This document shows positions 5,339 through 5,645 of a DNA stretch of 5,645 nucleotides, piece after piece. The position numbers and the translations under genes are program-made. The stretch covers positions 1 through 5,645 of the forward strand of contig DAOWDZ010000226.1 of the NCBI GenBank assembly GCA_030638765.1. The letters are read 5' to 3'. Each line of letters opens with the position of its first letter. Within the stretch, counting starts at the first letter, position 1. The notes below the pieces were generated by a model. It was not told the origin of the DNA and did no database searches. It saw only the letters and a list, made by a program, of their open reading frames with translations. This DNA comes from Desulfocapsa sp. (GTDB taxonomy: Bacteria > Desulfobacterota > Desulfobulbia > Desulfobulbales > Desulfocapsaceae).

Positions 5339-5645
5339 ATGAACCACTGTAAAAACCCCACTCTTTTTTCTAGCCTCATTAAACAGGGAAACTTATCGCT
5401 CGCCCTTCTTGTTTCTTTTTTCATTATTGTTCCAGATATTGCGACAGCCATTGAGCAAAACACAACATACCTGCCACTTAAAATCAACAGTCCTGCAAGT
5501 CAGCAAATCCTTGCCGACAAGGCTGACAGTGCGCTAAACAATGCGCTCTTCCCCTCTTCGTTCTTAATGACATCCCGGGAAGAGGCCAAAAAACTCCTTA
5601 ACTATTCAGGATCCTGGCCACCAGCACCCAAAATACTACAAAAAA
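5339..5645 (+). CDS. Secreted or periplasmic protein, N-terminal part only
   Basis: The frame starts at ATG 5339 with AGGA (5329-5332) 6 nt upstream and stays open for 102 codons to the window edge, so the 3' end is missing. Residues 1-37 form a long Sec-type signal peptide: a short basic stretch (K15), a hydrophobic core at about 19-32 and an Ala-Thr-Ala site at 35-37. There is no lipobox Cys at the cleavage point. The mature part begins with TTYLPLKINSP (42-52), then an alanine-rich helix-like segment. The LPLKINSP start resembles the LPF-type N-terminus of TolB-N-like domains found before FG-GAP/VCBS repeats in deltaproteobacterial envelope proteins. That is a recollection of style, not a tested match. 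The product is therefore called only exported, of unknown function. Confidence 0.7.
   Translation, partial: MNHCKNPTLFSSLIKQGNLSLALLVSFFIIVPDIATAIEQNTTYLPLKINSPASQQILADKADSALNNALFPSSFLMTSREEAKKLLNYSGSWPPAPKILQK

Noticed and set aside
1..5645. A new defence or other multi-gene system in the window
   Set aside because: The genes are unrelated by recognised function, are on both strands, and are separated by promoters, hairpins or element scars. No nuclease, toxin-antitoxin, reverse transcriptase or CRISPR-like array is visible.

Overview
The window reads as an ordinary bacterial chromosomal segment with moderate to low GC content, Shine-Dalgarno-led genes and small mobile-element scars. Several protein styles (the IS200-type transposase remnant, the EF-hand protein, and the start of an exported protein with an LPLKINSP motif) recall sulfate-reducing Desulfobacterota, perhaps Desulfobulbales. 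That placement is an inference from style and was not tested.

Layout, left to right. Positions 87-707 (+) encode a complete LysE/RhtB-family exporter. It converges on a ComF-family phosphoribosyltransferase gene (931-1662, -). Between them lies a 174-bp non-coding mobile element (758-931) with perfect 12-bp terminal inverted repeats and a perfect flanking 8-bp direct repeat, TAAAAAAG. This looks like a MITE of IS66 type, and it lands exactly on the comF stop codon without changing the protein. Positions 1774 to about 2130 (-) hold a dead IS200/IS605-family Y1 transposase, broken by an apparent 2-bp deletion that removes the second histidine of its HUH motif.

Next comes a small Met-rich protein with two EF-hands (2294-2722, +), followed by two tandem hairpins. 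An AT-rich gap leads to a polytopic membrane protein (3067-3876, +) built from two related halves. An atypically long extended-SDR (epimerase/RmlD-like) protein follows (3941-5149, +). The window ends inside a secreted or periplasmic protein (5339 to beyond 5645, +).

The genes do not form an obvious pathway. Candidate promoters before 3067, 3941 and 5339 suggest mostly separate transcription units. I see no CRISPR array, tRNA, rRNA, defence island or phage module. The strongest unusual signal is the intact-looking MITE with a reconstructable empty site. The membrane protein's internal repeat is the next most interesting.
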